DNA of 64,000 nucleotides from Dendrocalamus latiflorus (Eukaryota; Streptophyta; Magnoliopsida; Poales; Poaceae): contig CM029658.1 in the NCBI GenBank assembly GCA_017311315.1, positions 32,713,327-32,777,326 of the forward strand, written 5' to 3'. The notes under the pieces were generated by a model, which was given only the letters and a program-made list of their open reading frames with translations, did no database searches and was not told the DNA's origin. Position 1 is the first letter of the stretch. Every line of letters begins with the position of its first letter. Made by a program: the position numbers and the translations under genes. Below are positions 35,310 to 45,775 of this stretch, piece by piece.

Positions 35310-35318
35310 GCAAAGAGG

Positions 35319-35428
35319 TCGGGAAGGGGAAACCAGAAGAGGAGGAGAACGAATAGGAGGAGAGAAACTTGGGGCATCCCAATAGAACCAATGATCGGAG
35401 GGAGTGCAGATGTTGGAGCCCAATACTT
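35319..35428 (-). pseudogene. NLR-A, short LRR fragment
   Basis: Minus-strand reading gives LHSLRSLVLLGCPKFLSSYS and GFPFPTSL, aligned with copy B 53930-54040. It is bounded on one side by the foldback element and on the other by the composite insertion that begins after about 35428. Confidence 0.85.
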
Positions 35429-35916
35429 CGTATATCAAAGTTGGGGGAGTTCTCTGTCGCTCGCCCCTGCCACGTGGTGCCCGTGCGCTGCTGGTTCGAC
35501 GCGTGTTCGTGGGCAGGTTCGCTCGTTCGGGCGCTGCTTTGCGTTGGGCTCGTTCCGCCGGCTCGTTTCACCGCTTTGGTCCGCTGGTTAGCGCCGCGCG
35601 GCTTGCAGGCGTTGGGCCCGTTTGGTTTTGCGCGTTTCGTGGAAAGCTTCGAGAAGAAGGGTGACGCGCATCTGTCCGTTCGCGTGTCCGCGTTGGGTCA
35701 ATGGGTTGTTGTTGGGTCGACGTGTGTATTCCGCGGCGCTTCAGGATGGTTCTGAGCATGACGGATTTCGCCAGGGAGTTTGTTTCGCTTTTCCCTGCCT
35801 GTGCTGCGTCCGTGTTGTGGTTTTGGTTTCAGTCTCTGCGATAAGCGCGGCGCCGGATCGATCGAGGGAGGCACAGCGAGGAGGGAGAGAGAGATCAAGG
35901 AGCGGCCGGGGGCGAC

Positions 35917-36024
35917 ATGAAGAAGTGCACGTCAGAGCTGGAGCCGGAGACCTTCATCCGCGACACCGTCGAGCAGAAGCCCGGGGGGCACGCCGTCCTT
36001 CACGCTTTATTAAGCCGATTAATG
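35917..36024 (+). other. Possible captured first exon, product not recognised
   Basis: An ATG in good context (gcgacATGaag) opens MKKCTSELEPETFIRDTVE then QKPGGHAVLHALLSRLM, ending at a GTATGC donor. The preceding sequence (gagggaggcacagcgagg) resembles a 5' UTR. Later exon-like pieces may lie at 37504-37660, 37790-37905 and 38101-38222 (HSRLHECFL then TGA after a tttctag acceptor), but I cannot join them with confidence. It could be a gene fragment carried by the inserted element. Confidence 0.35.
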
Positions 36025-36316
36025 GTATGCTCTGGGTTTCTCCGCTCCTCCCGCTTCGCCTCTCCAACCGCCGCTCCGGCAAGCCCTTCGAAAACCCTCC
36101 TCCTCTCCACGCGCGACCGGCACCACCCCTCTGCTCACCGCTCTTCCCCTTCTTCCCACGCCGCTGCCCACTCCTCTCCACTCTCCATCTCGCCGGTTCT
36201 GGTCGCTCTCCCCTCCCTCCATCTCCATCGAACGACGTGGGCCGTGCTAGCCAAAATGAGAACACCAGCACCACAGGAGGGGACAGAGAAAGGAAAAGAA
36301 GAAGAGGGATCGTTAG

Positions 36317-36384
36317 CCCCCCCCCCCCCCCCCCCCCCCCCGATCCGCTCAAACACTGGCTCCCAGCCCCCCCCCCCCCCCCCC
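36317..36384. repeat. Two poly-C runs (25 and 18)
   Basis: C runs at 36317-36341 and 36367-36384 flank 25 bp of mixed sequence. Runs this long are prone to slippage and to sequencing error. Confidence 0.9.
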
Positions 36385-39079
36385 TCTGTGTGACTTAGGG
36401 TCTTCCATCCAAGACACTAATGCTTTACAGTGGTTCGATTGTTAGAGTTCAGATTTCTTATTAAGCTATGTTCTTTTTGTCTAACTGAAAGCTTGTAAGC
36501 TTCTAATGATATGCAGTTTGATTTGGGTATTTAGTCGCAGCTGGTTGCTTATTTATTTTGTAGCTTTATAAATTTTTTGCGCTTTGTGATTTAAGGAAAT
36601 GTATATTTGTTATATTACAATAATTGCTTTTGTTATTGTGTGCTGTGCAGTCTTCTATCCAAGACATTGCTGTTTTACATTGGTTCCGCTATGTCAGAAT
36701 TCAGGCCTTCTTGAGGTATGCTTTTTCCCCACTCTAACTGAAAGCTTGAAAACTTCTAACGATATTCAGTTTGTGTTTGTGGAATATCGTCTTAAGGCTG
36801 GAGGGGGGGTTCAAACTCCGTCAAATGTGGGCTCTTTTCATGAGCCCAGCCAAGGATTAGATTTTTTGAGCATGATGTGCCATATTTCAAGGTAATATCC
36901 CCTCCATCCATGATTGAGCTCCCTTATGCATGTTTTTTTTGACTTAGTCTCTTACCTTTTCTACGTACTATTCTTTAGAGGCATACCTAATTTGTTTAGT
37001 GTAGCTTCCTTTTTCCAGATGAGCCAAGGGCAGAACAATTATGGGTCAACATTTTGCGCAAGTTGGGAGCTATCGGCTATTTGTGTATTGCGGAAATTAT
37101 TTGGAACACTCTCTGCGTTGTTTCTTTGAAAATATTGTAGGAAAAGGACAACACACTGGAATATTGTACCATAGCTGTTGTGCCCTGAGATTGGCCTAAA
37201 TAGTTGGATATCAAGGTGTATGTTGCTGCATGCTTCCAAGAACTATCTGTCTGGCATGTTTTTTGACATATTTCAGGGTAATAGCCCCTCCACCCATAAT
37301 TGAGCTTCCCCTATAGAACTCAGGTTTCATGACAGACGGCTATACAGTGTTTTGGGTGAATGTGTCGTCGTCCGTTTGAATTGTCTTAAGATCAATTTGC
37401 ATTCGACCAGGATTTACCTTGTCTTAGCTTTATTGCAAAACAAGCATCATATTACATTGGTTGCTTTATGGTTAAAGCTGTACTTTTTTGTTCTTGGTTT
37501 ATCAGGTGTTCAATTGCTTCGACAGGGGCCAAACATCGGATGCTTCTGGCTATTGCCAATTTCTACGATGAAAATGAAAGAGAAGTTTCTTCTTTAGTTC
37601 AGAAGGCAAACAAAAGCTTTCATGGAGATCTTCCATCGCATATTCATCGAATACGTTGATATTAATACGTGTATTAAACCTGTCATATTCATCAGGTATG
37701 ATGCTACTGATGTACATAAGAAATTCTTATGTTTAGTTCCATCCTCTTAGGCATAATTATGGATATTTCTATTTCATAGAATGTCTAAAAAGACCATGTT
37801 AATTCATTTAGAGCTCCTATCAAGAGGTGTCTACTTACTTGCGATATCATATTATATAACATGGTTGTCACGGCGGAGTTGGCGACTAGAGCAAGTGAGG
37901 ACAGGTAATTGCCTTGCCTTAGTCCATGATAATCGATATGCTTCAATGCTTCATGCAAAGTACAGCCTGGTTATTTCTACTTGAGTTATTCTTATTGAAT
38001 TACAAAAGTTTCTCTTTCTAGGTTAGATTATTATAATAGTTCTTTTACTTCTCTTTCTAGCTTAGATTATAATAGTTCTTTTATTTCTCTCCTTTTCTAG
38101 ATAGCTGTTCGCGCTTTGACTGATGCACTGCTCAGACTTTTTGACGCCATATTCATACGTGTTGCTGCCACTAAACAGATAGCAAAGTGCTTTCACAGCA
38201 GATTGCACGAGTGCTTTCTCTGAGACTCCTATGCGCTGCTAAGCAGATTGACTGCCAAGATAGTATAAATGTATAACTAACCTTATAGAATTGATCGTCA
38301 ATTCCCTTGTAAGTATTACACTGAACTGCTGAAGCATTACATTGCTTAAACTTTCTTTTGTGCATCCTGTTTGCATGTTTTTTTGTTATAATACTAGAGA
38401 TACAACATGTTTGTGTACTAATCCAAATCAATTATTTCCTTAGTATCTATGAATGGTCCTTTGTGTACTCTCAAACTGTATAATGATATGCTGATCAACT
38501 AGCCTTCTCAGGTTTCTGTTCATGTTTATTCGTCTTACACTATGAATGCTCAGTGATTTTTCCCTCCAAACCTTCTTCCAACTAGGTGCGGTATTTTAAA
38601 AACTTTTTGCATCATTCTAATTACCGCATGAACTAATACAAGAATTCTGCAGAGTTAAGTTACGATGACATGCGTGGACTCCTCGCCGCGTGCGTACGCG
38701 CCCCTTGACCGGCCCCGCTCTCTTTGACCGGGCGGGGCCGCGTGGTTTCGTCTGCCTGGGTGCCGCTTCGGGCGACGCGTGCGCCCCCGCCCGCCGCTGT
38801 GCGTTTGGCGCTTCGTTTCTACCGGTTCGGGCGACGCGTGTGACCATCACGTTGTGTTGCGCTCAACGCTTCGTCTCTGCGGTTCGGGATGCTTCCTGTC
38901 CTCGTGGACTTCGCCAGGGAGTTTGTTCCCATTTTAGCGTCGGCGATGCGTCCGTGTCTTGCACCGTTTGGGTTTCCTTACGTTTTTGGGTTCGTTATTT
39001 TCCGGTCGGCTCTTTTGCTTTCTTCCTGCTGGTTTGCTTCCTGTGCCTCTAGATCGCGCTATTTGGGTTGCTGGTCGTG

Positions 39080-40680
39080 CGCTGCCTAGGTTTTCCTATT
39101 TATATTTTACTATTACAATACCCCTCTTGTTAGCATTATTTACTTTGTTCCTTTTTCCTATTGATTATTACTGATGCAGCCGTCGCTTATCCAATAATTC
39201 CTTCTTTTAACCCAATTCGTTTTGCTCTTGATATTATTATTTTTTTAAAGTTTTTTACACTCACTTTTAACATAGATACCTTGTGCATACCTACAGAAGC
39301 AGTAAGGATTACCTACCATCCTCTGTGTTTGGTTCTTCCTCCTCATTCTTTCGCATACCAGCTAACAATCATTTCTGTGGTAATTTCCCCTTTTAGCCTA
39401 CACTCCCTTTGTACATTCTTCCTCTGTTTACACATACAAATAATTCTTTTTATATCTCTTTCCTACTATTCCTAGGTTTCCATATTTCTATTTTAGTATT
39501 GTAATAGACCACTTGTTATCGTTATTTACTTCCTTCATTTTCGCTATTGCTTCCTACTGATACGTAAGACCGCTTATTGTGCAATACAAGCTCATTGCAT
39601 AAACCGCTACTATCAATTAAATCGCTCTCTCATACCATTCATACTCGCTATTCTAGCTGCGAATACCGCAATAGTGATCTGATAATTCCTTCTTTTTATA
39701 TATTTTTCTCTTTTAAACTACACACCCTTTATAAATTGTCCGTCTGCTTATATATAAAAATAGTGCTTTTTACAATGTGTTGCTACCCTTCCTAGCTTTC
39801 CCTATTTCTGTTTTACTATTATAATACACCTCTTGTTATCATTGTTTAGTTCGTTTGTTTTAACTATTAGTCACTGTTGATACTTATGACTGCTCTTTTG
39901 GTGATGCAGCATTATTGCGAAAACGAGTGTTGTAGATTAAATCACTCTTTTGCAGCATTCACACTCACTATTCTATCTGCCAATTAGCAATCGCTTATCT
40001 GGTAATTAATTCTTTTACTTTGGTTTCCTCTTTCAGAATATCCTACCTTTATACACGATTCTTTTGTTTATACAAGCAAATAGTCTTATCTATAATCTTT
40101 TCTTGCCCTTCCAATGTTTGCCTATTTCTATTTAATTATTATAATACATATCTTGTTATCCTTGTTTACTTCATTCGTTTCAAGTATTCCTTACTAGTGG
40201 TCTTTCTGCAGTGCAGCATCACTACATGCATCGGTATTGTTCATTAGCTCACTCTTTTAAACTGTCGGTACTAATTACCCTGTTTGCATCATAACAATCA
40301 CAGCTTCGACTATTGCTTTTTCTGGCATGCACAGTTATTACGTACATAGGTCCTCTAAATCAGCTCATTCTTTCACATTTTTAGCATTAACTGCGTTGCC
40401 TGCATATTAAGAATCACAATTTTGCTGATTGCTTACAGTTCATGATTAGTGGTACTCTTTGTAAAATGAAACATCGTTGCATCTATAAATATTGCCGATT
40501 ATCTCGCCATTCTGTAATATTGATGCTAATTATGTTCTCTGTGTATTAAGAATCACTTATCTAATCATTCCCTCTTTTAGTTTATGCTGCTCTATGAATT
40601 CTTATTCCATTCGTGCATAGAAATAATTCTTTTATAGCCTTTTGATAATCTTACTAAATTTCCCTGTCTGTCTAAATACT
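39080..40680 (+). repeat. AT-rich degenerate tandem array, period about 320 bp, at least four units
   Basis: The block cctatttctattttactatt with ataatacacctcttgttatc recurs at about 39088, 39471, 39791 and 40111. Each is followed by a gcagcatta block, a cactccctttatacattctt block and a tgtttatacataaaaatagt block in the same order. It lies directly upstream of the dsRBD-like ORF at 40725. Confidence 0.75.
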
Positions 40681-40724
40681 TTACTCCTAAAGCAATCTAA
40701 CCTCAAAATATCATTCTTAAACAG

Positions 40725-41423
40725 ATGGTTCATATAGTGCACTCAAAACCAGAAGAGCTCCCAGGTTTTCCCACACATTTATGGAAAATGCAACAATACC
40801 TTGGAGCTACCAAACAACAAAGACCTGTTTTCCACTCAATCACTCAGTATATAAATAGCCAAAGATACGAATGGAAAACATGGGTGACATTAGAACCATT
40901 GCCGATCCGTCCAGATGAACGGCAACGGTTCTACGGCAACAGAATCCAAGAGAAAGATGCCATACAAGACGCTGCAAGGAAAGCAGTTCACTATCTCCGC
41001 CATTATTATCACGAGGAATTCATCGAATCCCCATATGATGTCATTCCCCAAACAACAGATTGGAGAATATATTTTCCTATCCAAGAACCAGCACAGTACG
41101 CTGATCCACGCCTCAGAGTGGCATCCCAATACATAAGTTACCAAGAGGAATTATATTCAAGAACGCTAGATGAAAATGAAGATCTGCGCTATGAACTTTA
41201 CATAGCTCAGCAGAAAGTCCAGCAGCTTACACAGAATCTCCAACGCTTTCATATGATCGAAGCAGGCGAAATGTCGGCTACTGGAGAATCACCCAGTATT
41301 CCTACTGCTGCATGGCAACAGCAGCAGCGCCACACAAGACCAACCGCCCGCCAATATCGGAGTAGATTCCATCCATCTGCGTTCGCCATGCCGCTGCGCC
41401 CACCACCAGGCTCTAACAATTAG
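40725..41423 (+). CDS. Uncharacterised 232-residue protein, dsRBD-like N-terminal half and coiled coil
   Basis: I do not recognise a named family. Residues about 15-60 have a helix (LWKMQQYLGATK) and strands around RYEWKTWVTLEPLPI. Residues 78-98 form a helix, AIQDAARKAVHYLRHYY. This order of helix, strands and helix rich in AAR/KA is that of a dsRNA-binding domain. Then come YFPIQEP and DPRLRVASQYI, a likely coiled coil (EELYSRTLDENEDLRYELY, QQKVQQLTQNLQRF) and a low-complexity tail rich in Gln, Arg and Pro. It is uninterrupted over 232 codons. The ATG follows aaacag directly, a possible splice acceptor, as in the related ORF at 693-1109. It sits inside the composite insertion, so I infer a transposon-borne gene. 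Confidence 0.6.
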   Translation: MVHIVHSKPEELPGFPTHLWKMQQYLGATKQQRPVFHSITQYINSQRYEWKTWVTLEPLPIRPDERQRFYGNRIQEKDAIQDAARKAVHYLRHYYHEEFIESPYDVIPQTTDWRIYFPIQEPAQYADPRLRVASQYISYQEELYSRTLDENEDLRYELYIAQQKVQQLTQNLQRFHMIEAGEMSATGESPSIPTAAWQQQQRHTRPTARQYRSRFHPSAFAMPLRPPPGSNN

Positions 41424-42930
41424 ATGGAAGAAACTATGAATCAACATTTTGCTTTTGTATAGGTTTGCTAGCTAAACCCGTTCCCTGCTAGCTACGGTAA
41501 CTGCCGTCTTAACATTAGTGCCTTATCATTCTACCATACCAATGCTATCTTGTTTGTGCTGTTTCGCTGATGGCCAGCTTCTTCTCATCCCATATTATTA
41601 CCCTCGCAGCAACTGCCTCAGTAATTACACAGCTGATCACAGCGCTGCATGCAGAAGTTCAGCTCCTTAAAATAACAAACAGAGCACACAAACATGGTGC
41701 CCAACAATTACTTTCGCCCAACTTTTGAAACTTTACATTGTACAAACATCCACTCACTATGCTACCTTCAATCAAAAATAGTAGCTCTTCACACATTTAC
41801 AAATAGTCAGCAATCACAGTATCACCAAATCCCTATGCTAAAATGTTTAATGCCATATAGGCTCTGACCGCTTTCAAGCACACGTCAACTATCATTCTAT
41901 TTATTGTTATGCTTATTAATACATATTCAAATATACTGCACTTATGTTTCTGAAAAATAAAACCATACCGGTTTCTAACACAAAAACTATTACTATTTAC
42001 CCACTATAAGTTACAAAATCCGCTGACCTAGCACATATAAATAAAATACGTAAGCCCTTTCATTTTTCGGTATTTCAAAGCATATCATGCTTTGTATAGG
42101 AAAAAAATACATATACCTTAGGTATTTTAAGTTTACCCAAACATAACGTTTTCATTTGCAATTATTAACACCGTATATCTTTGCTCCTTTAAAACCCCCC
42201 ACCTTGACCAAAATTACATATTATCTATTGAATTACACCCCACTATTTTCAAACTTACATATAGCTCCTTATTTAGTTACAAATTAGCCCTTACAACTCA
42301 CCTTTTTTTTAATTAAAAATTTTACTTTTTCCTAAATTACACACACATCCTAATTTTTTTAAAAGCTTCTCGCAAATAATTGCCCCTTTCATTTTAATTC
42401 GCATAGTAATTAGCACAACGTGTCACTGCGCCTACACTTTTAGTGTTTCAAATTACACCCCGCGGAGTTCCCGAACGCTGAGCCCACCCACGTGTTGCCC
42501 TACACGGAAAAAAACCTCAAAAATTTGGTAATTACGTTTAGGTCCCCGATTTTCACAAAAAAGTCCCTAAATTCTTGCGAAAAAACCCCTATGCACTCTT
42601 TTTTGCTGGATAAGGACCCATAGTTTCCCGTAATCACAAACAGGCCCTTATTTCTTCCAAAAAGGCCCTCAATTTTCTCCAAAAAAACCCTGTACTTTCC
42701 TTTTATTGTGAAAAGGCCCTCGATTTTTTGTGAAAAAACCCCTACACTTTCTTCTTTCTACGAATTTCCATCTCTTTACTTCAATCAACACAGTGGCTGG
42801 CGTGGCGTTGCACCACGCCTACGTGGCTAGTTTGTATGAGGACGGGTGACAGCGGTAGAAGAAGGTGGCAGGGGCGGCGGCTGCATTTATGCAGGAACGG
42901 CAGGGCAACATCGGCAGCATCCGTTACTGG
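41424..42930. other. AT-rich 3' flank of the 232-residue ORF; degenerate short repeats
   Basis: No coding signal is seen. At 42490-42770 a degenerate repeat of about 40-60 bp recurs, with phrases such as aaaaaaccc and ggccctcaatttt. 42780-42930 turns GC-rich. Confidence 0.4.
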
Positions 42931-42939
42931 GGAATTTGC

Positions 42940-43468
42940 CTAGAGTCTAAACGAGTGATAAACTTGAACATTGAGATTATGCACACAAACACGAGTAAAC
43001 ACAGATAGATCTTTAGCGACGTGATGCAATACTATATGTCTGCGTCCTTTTTTGTTTTTCTTATATAGACAGATGACATACATGACTTCATAATCAACGC
43101 GGCATACCATGCTAAGAGTCCGACTCGAACACATCCAACTTGTCCTTTCGACAATCACTTTGAACCTTGAACGGACTCTAACTCCTGACCTTCTACGACT
43201 GCTACAGTACCTTTACTTCTATGACTGCTACAGTACCTTTACAGCTACGATTGCTACAGTACTTGAACTATTCGTAGCCTGCCATGGTCGTAGACATGCT
43301 CTTGTCGTGGACTCGACCAGACTTGAAAAACAACTAGATTAACCTATATCAATCTCCTCCTTAAACTCATTGTTTTCCGCCAATGCTTCGCACACTGATC
43401 TTCTCTTTTATCTCCATAAATTTTATTCTTCCAAGTGACTTGGTCAAGATGTCAGTGAACTAGTAGAA
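42940..43468 (-). mobile_element. Truncated Copia element: end of RNase H, polypurine tract and LTR
   Basis: On the minus strand 43467 to about 43370 reads LTDILTKSLGRIKFMEIKEK, the conserved C-terminal end of Copia pol. A purine-rich tract (gtttaaggaggagat) follows, then TGATATAGG at about 43352, a plausible LTR start. gctacagtacctttac is repeated at 43200-43262 inside the LTR. Everything 5' of the RNase H tail is missing where it meets NLR-A at 43470. The left LTR edge is not defined. Confidence 0.7.
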
Positions 43469-43470
43469 AC

Positions 43471-43796
43471 AATGATCGGAGGGAGTGAATCGGCGCGGAG
43501 GCTGTGGGAGATCTCCTGTATTTGGGGAGGCAAGAGCAGCAGCCCTTCTGCTGCTGTTTCGTCCCCTCCTCTTATCTCCTCCTGCTGCTGCCCAGTTTGT
43601 GCATGCTTCATTTTATTACCTGCAGATGATGACCATGATGCGGGCGTTGCCATCGTTCGCTGCTCCACCACACCCAACCCTGTGATCTTCTGACAACCCC
43701 ATATTCTCAACTGGGTGAGCTTCGGGAAATGAGAGAGCAGCTGTGTCAATTCCTTACCACTAGCACCCCACCGGTCGATCACGATGTGCTCAACTG
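43471..43796 (-). pseudogene. NLR-A, middle LRR fragment
   Basis: Minus-strand reading gives GASGKELTQLLSHFPKLTQL, RIWGCQKITGLGVVEQRTM and QQEEIRGGDETAAEGLLLLP, matching NLR-B 54060-54330. Relative to NLR-B there is an extra GNKMKHA-type insertion in the Ser-rich linker and a deletion after QIQE. The piece ends at the Pack-MULE target GCTCAACTG (43788-43796). Confidence 0.9.
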
Positions 43797-44247
43797 GAGA
43801 AAATTGATCATTTGCCACTTTGAAGAGTGGGCTTCGTAAAATTGCCACTTTCAAAATTGGTTTCGCAAAAATATCATACAGTACATTTACCTCTTGATTA
43901 CCATGCCATTTGAGCTATTTAACTCATTTAAAAAAAATTCTAATTTTAAGGGTTGGAAAAGACCTTTCTACCCATTTGCATAGAGAGAGTTCTCTTAAGT
44001 GGGGCCCAGCTGCATAGAGATATACGAGAGCGGCCTCCCATTAGCCAGTTGGATCAGTCGGACTCCCGCCATTTCCATCCACACGCCGCGACACCTTCCC
44101 GCGCAGAAGCTCAGTTCCCCCCACCCAGCCTTTTTTACCGCCATTTTCTTGCTCCAACCCCTCTCGGCTTTCCTGCCACGCGCTCCTTTCCCTATAAGCT
44201 CCCCCCCCCCCCCCCCAATTCCTCTCTCCTCCATCCCATCCGCCCCA

Positions 44248-44250
<3 letters not shown>

Positions 44251-44280
<30 letters not shown>
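44251..44280. repeat. (GA)15 microsatellite
   Basis: Pure GA run in the 5'-UTR-like part of the Pack-MULE cargo, a frequent feature of grass 5' UTRs. A 16-C run lies just upstream at 44201-44216. Confidence 0.95.
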
Positions 44281-44282
<2 letters not shown>

Positions 44283-44323
44283 ATCGGATCAAGAAGCTAG
44301 GCAGAGAGTGGGATCGGATCACC

Positions 44324-45055
44324 ATAGTGGTGGCGCTGGGTCCCGGCCGGTTCTACGGCAGCAGCCTCCCAAGGCCGCGCTTCTTCCCCGGCGACCGCGT
44401 CGACCCGTCGGCTCCCGTCACCGACCCGCTCCTCGCCTGGGCGCGCGAGGCGCACTGGTCCATGGGTGGCCTTAGCTCCAAGCGCCTCCGCCTCCAGGGA
44501 CGCATCGAGGGCTCAATCGTCAAGCTCCGCCGCGACGCCAGGGCTGCGGCCAAGGCCCGCGCCGCTGGCCAGAAGCCCGCCTCGCTCGCCGCGCTCGGCT
44601 CCGACGATGACGGCACCGACTCGGTCGAGGAGCGGATCTTGAAGCGAGAAGTTGTCGACGAGGAGCCGGAGTCTGATGAGTCGGAGGAGGACAACGAGGA
44701 GGAGGCTCTCGCGACCATCGCTGCGGCGGCCAAGAGGAAGCGGGCGAGGAAGCTCGGGGACGAGTTCGACCACATCGCGGCGCTGCAGCACGAGGGGGAG
44801 GCGAAGAAGCAGAAGCCGCCGGCTGATTCACCGGCCAGGACGTCGCCAAGGGGGAAGGCGGCCAAGAGGAAGCGGGCGAGGAAGCTCGGGGACGAGTTCG
44901 ACGCCAGCGGCTGGGACACCGGCGGGGACCTCGCCGAGGAGCAAAGCGGCGGCGGCTTCCACACCAGTGGCCGGGGCAAGGAGGGGCAAGCAACGGCAGC
45001 TTTTTCTCTGCGACGTTTCACCTTCCAATCCAAAGCCCATGCAGTGCAAAGGTAG
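44324..45055 (+). pseudogene. Captured gene fragment: conserved plant nuclear-type protein of unknown function
   Basis: The frame reads GPGRFYGSSLPRPRFFPGD, then DPLLAWAREAHWSMGGL and LQGRIEGSIVKLRR. I recognise this as a conserved plant protein of unknown function. An acidic stretch follows (ESDESEEDNEEEA), then KRKRARK, a likely nuclear localisation signal. The codon where ATG is expected (after caccat) is ATA at 44324-44326, so the start seems lost; the listed open frame begins at the next codon, GTG. A 45-bp block encoding AAKRKRARKLGDEFD occurs at 44726-44770 and 44858-44902, 132 bp apart and in frame. The reading runs into the right TIR (RFTFQSKAHAVQR), so the C terminus is element-derived. 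Transcription is possible but not shown. Confidence 0.8.
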
Positions 45056-45229
45056 AAAAGTCTTTTCCAGCCCCTAAAATTAGAAAAAAAAATATTAAAT
45101 GAGATAAATGGCTCAAATGGCATGGTAATCAAGAGGTAAATGTACTGCATGGCATTTTTGCGAAGCCAATTTTGAAAGTGGCAATTTTGCGAAGCCCACT
45201 CTTCAAAGTGGCAAATGATCAATTTTCTC

Positions 45230-45772
45230 GCTCAACTGGAAGCGGGCACCTGACATGACCCTCACCTTCAACCGGCGAAAAGACATTACTCGAATCACAT
45301 ATCTTCAGGAACTTCAGAGATGTTAGCATTTGGAGGTGATCCAGAGGCAGAGGAGGGCATTTCTCCATCTTCAGCGATTTTAGTTCAATTAGATTATCAA
45401 AGTCCAGCATCTTCCAATTAGACACGCTATCCTGACCACCGCCTCCCTTGATTTCCAATTCTAATTCCGATCTGCTATTTTCTGAGTAAACTAGCCACGC
45501 AAAACCAAATCCCACTAGTGCTATCTTAGTAGAGCACGGACCACTTTTCCAAGGGATAGGAGGCAATGACAATAGTTTTGGGCAGTATAAAATGTTGAGC
45601 TCCTGTAGACTAGGAAAACAATTAATGTTAGCCTCTTGCCCTGGTTGATTGCAAGTAGAATTTGAAAATGGTAACTCCACGAGTTCAGAGCAATCTTTAA
45701 TGGTGAGTACTTCCAGGTTAGAGAACAAGTGACAAGTGTCATTTCCAACCCATTTATTCAATCTTGGTATCC
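45230..45772 (-). pseudogene. NLR-A, LRR fragment between Pack-MULE and MITE
   Basis: The 180-codon frame reads NKWVGNDTCHLFSNLEVLTI and CFPSLQELNILYCPKLLSLP, ending VFSPVEGEGHVRCPLPVE. It is collinear with NLR-B across the Copia insertion point, with LKSLKMEKCPPLPLDHLQM showing the uninterrupted form of the site that Copia split in NLR-B. It therefore serves as an empty-site control. Confidence 0.9.
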
Positions 45773-45775
45773 TAA

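Larger units (their letters stand above)
35429..43470. mobile_element. Composite insertion of about 8 kb splitting NLR-A
   Basis: NLR-A sequence stops after gttggagccca (35428) and resumes at 43471. The phrase aatgatcggagggagtg occurs at both edges (35388-35404 and 43471-43487) but once in NLR-B. Contents in order: a GC-rich block (35430-35850); a possible captured exon (35917-36024); AT-rich sequence with two long C runs; a second GC-rich block (38640-39090) sharing ttcgccagggagtttgtt with the first; AT-rich tandem repeats; a dsRBD-like ORF; and a truncated Copia 3' end. No clean LTR pair was found, so it may be two or more nested elements. Confidence 0.6.
43797..45229 (+). mobile_element. 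Pack-MULE with captured host gene, 1433 bp, TSD GCTCAACTG
   Basis: Perfect 9-bp direct repeats GCTCAACTG lie at 43788-43796 and 45230-45238; NLR-B has one site (gttctcaactgg near 54330). The ends are inverted repeats of about 180 bp: GAGAAAATTGATCATTTGCC at the left and its complement at the right, continuing to ctttctacc. A 9-bp TSD with long TIRs is diagnostic of Mutator-like elements. The interior holds 5'-UTR-like sequence with (GA)15 and a host-type coding region and no transposase. Confidence 0.95.

Noticed and set aside
35430..43470. Helitron (ctagt near 43460)
   Set aside because: No TC start, no hairpin before CTAGT, and no A/T insertion context. A Copia RNase H tail explains the right edge.
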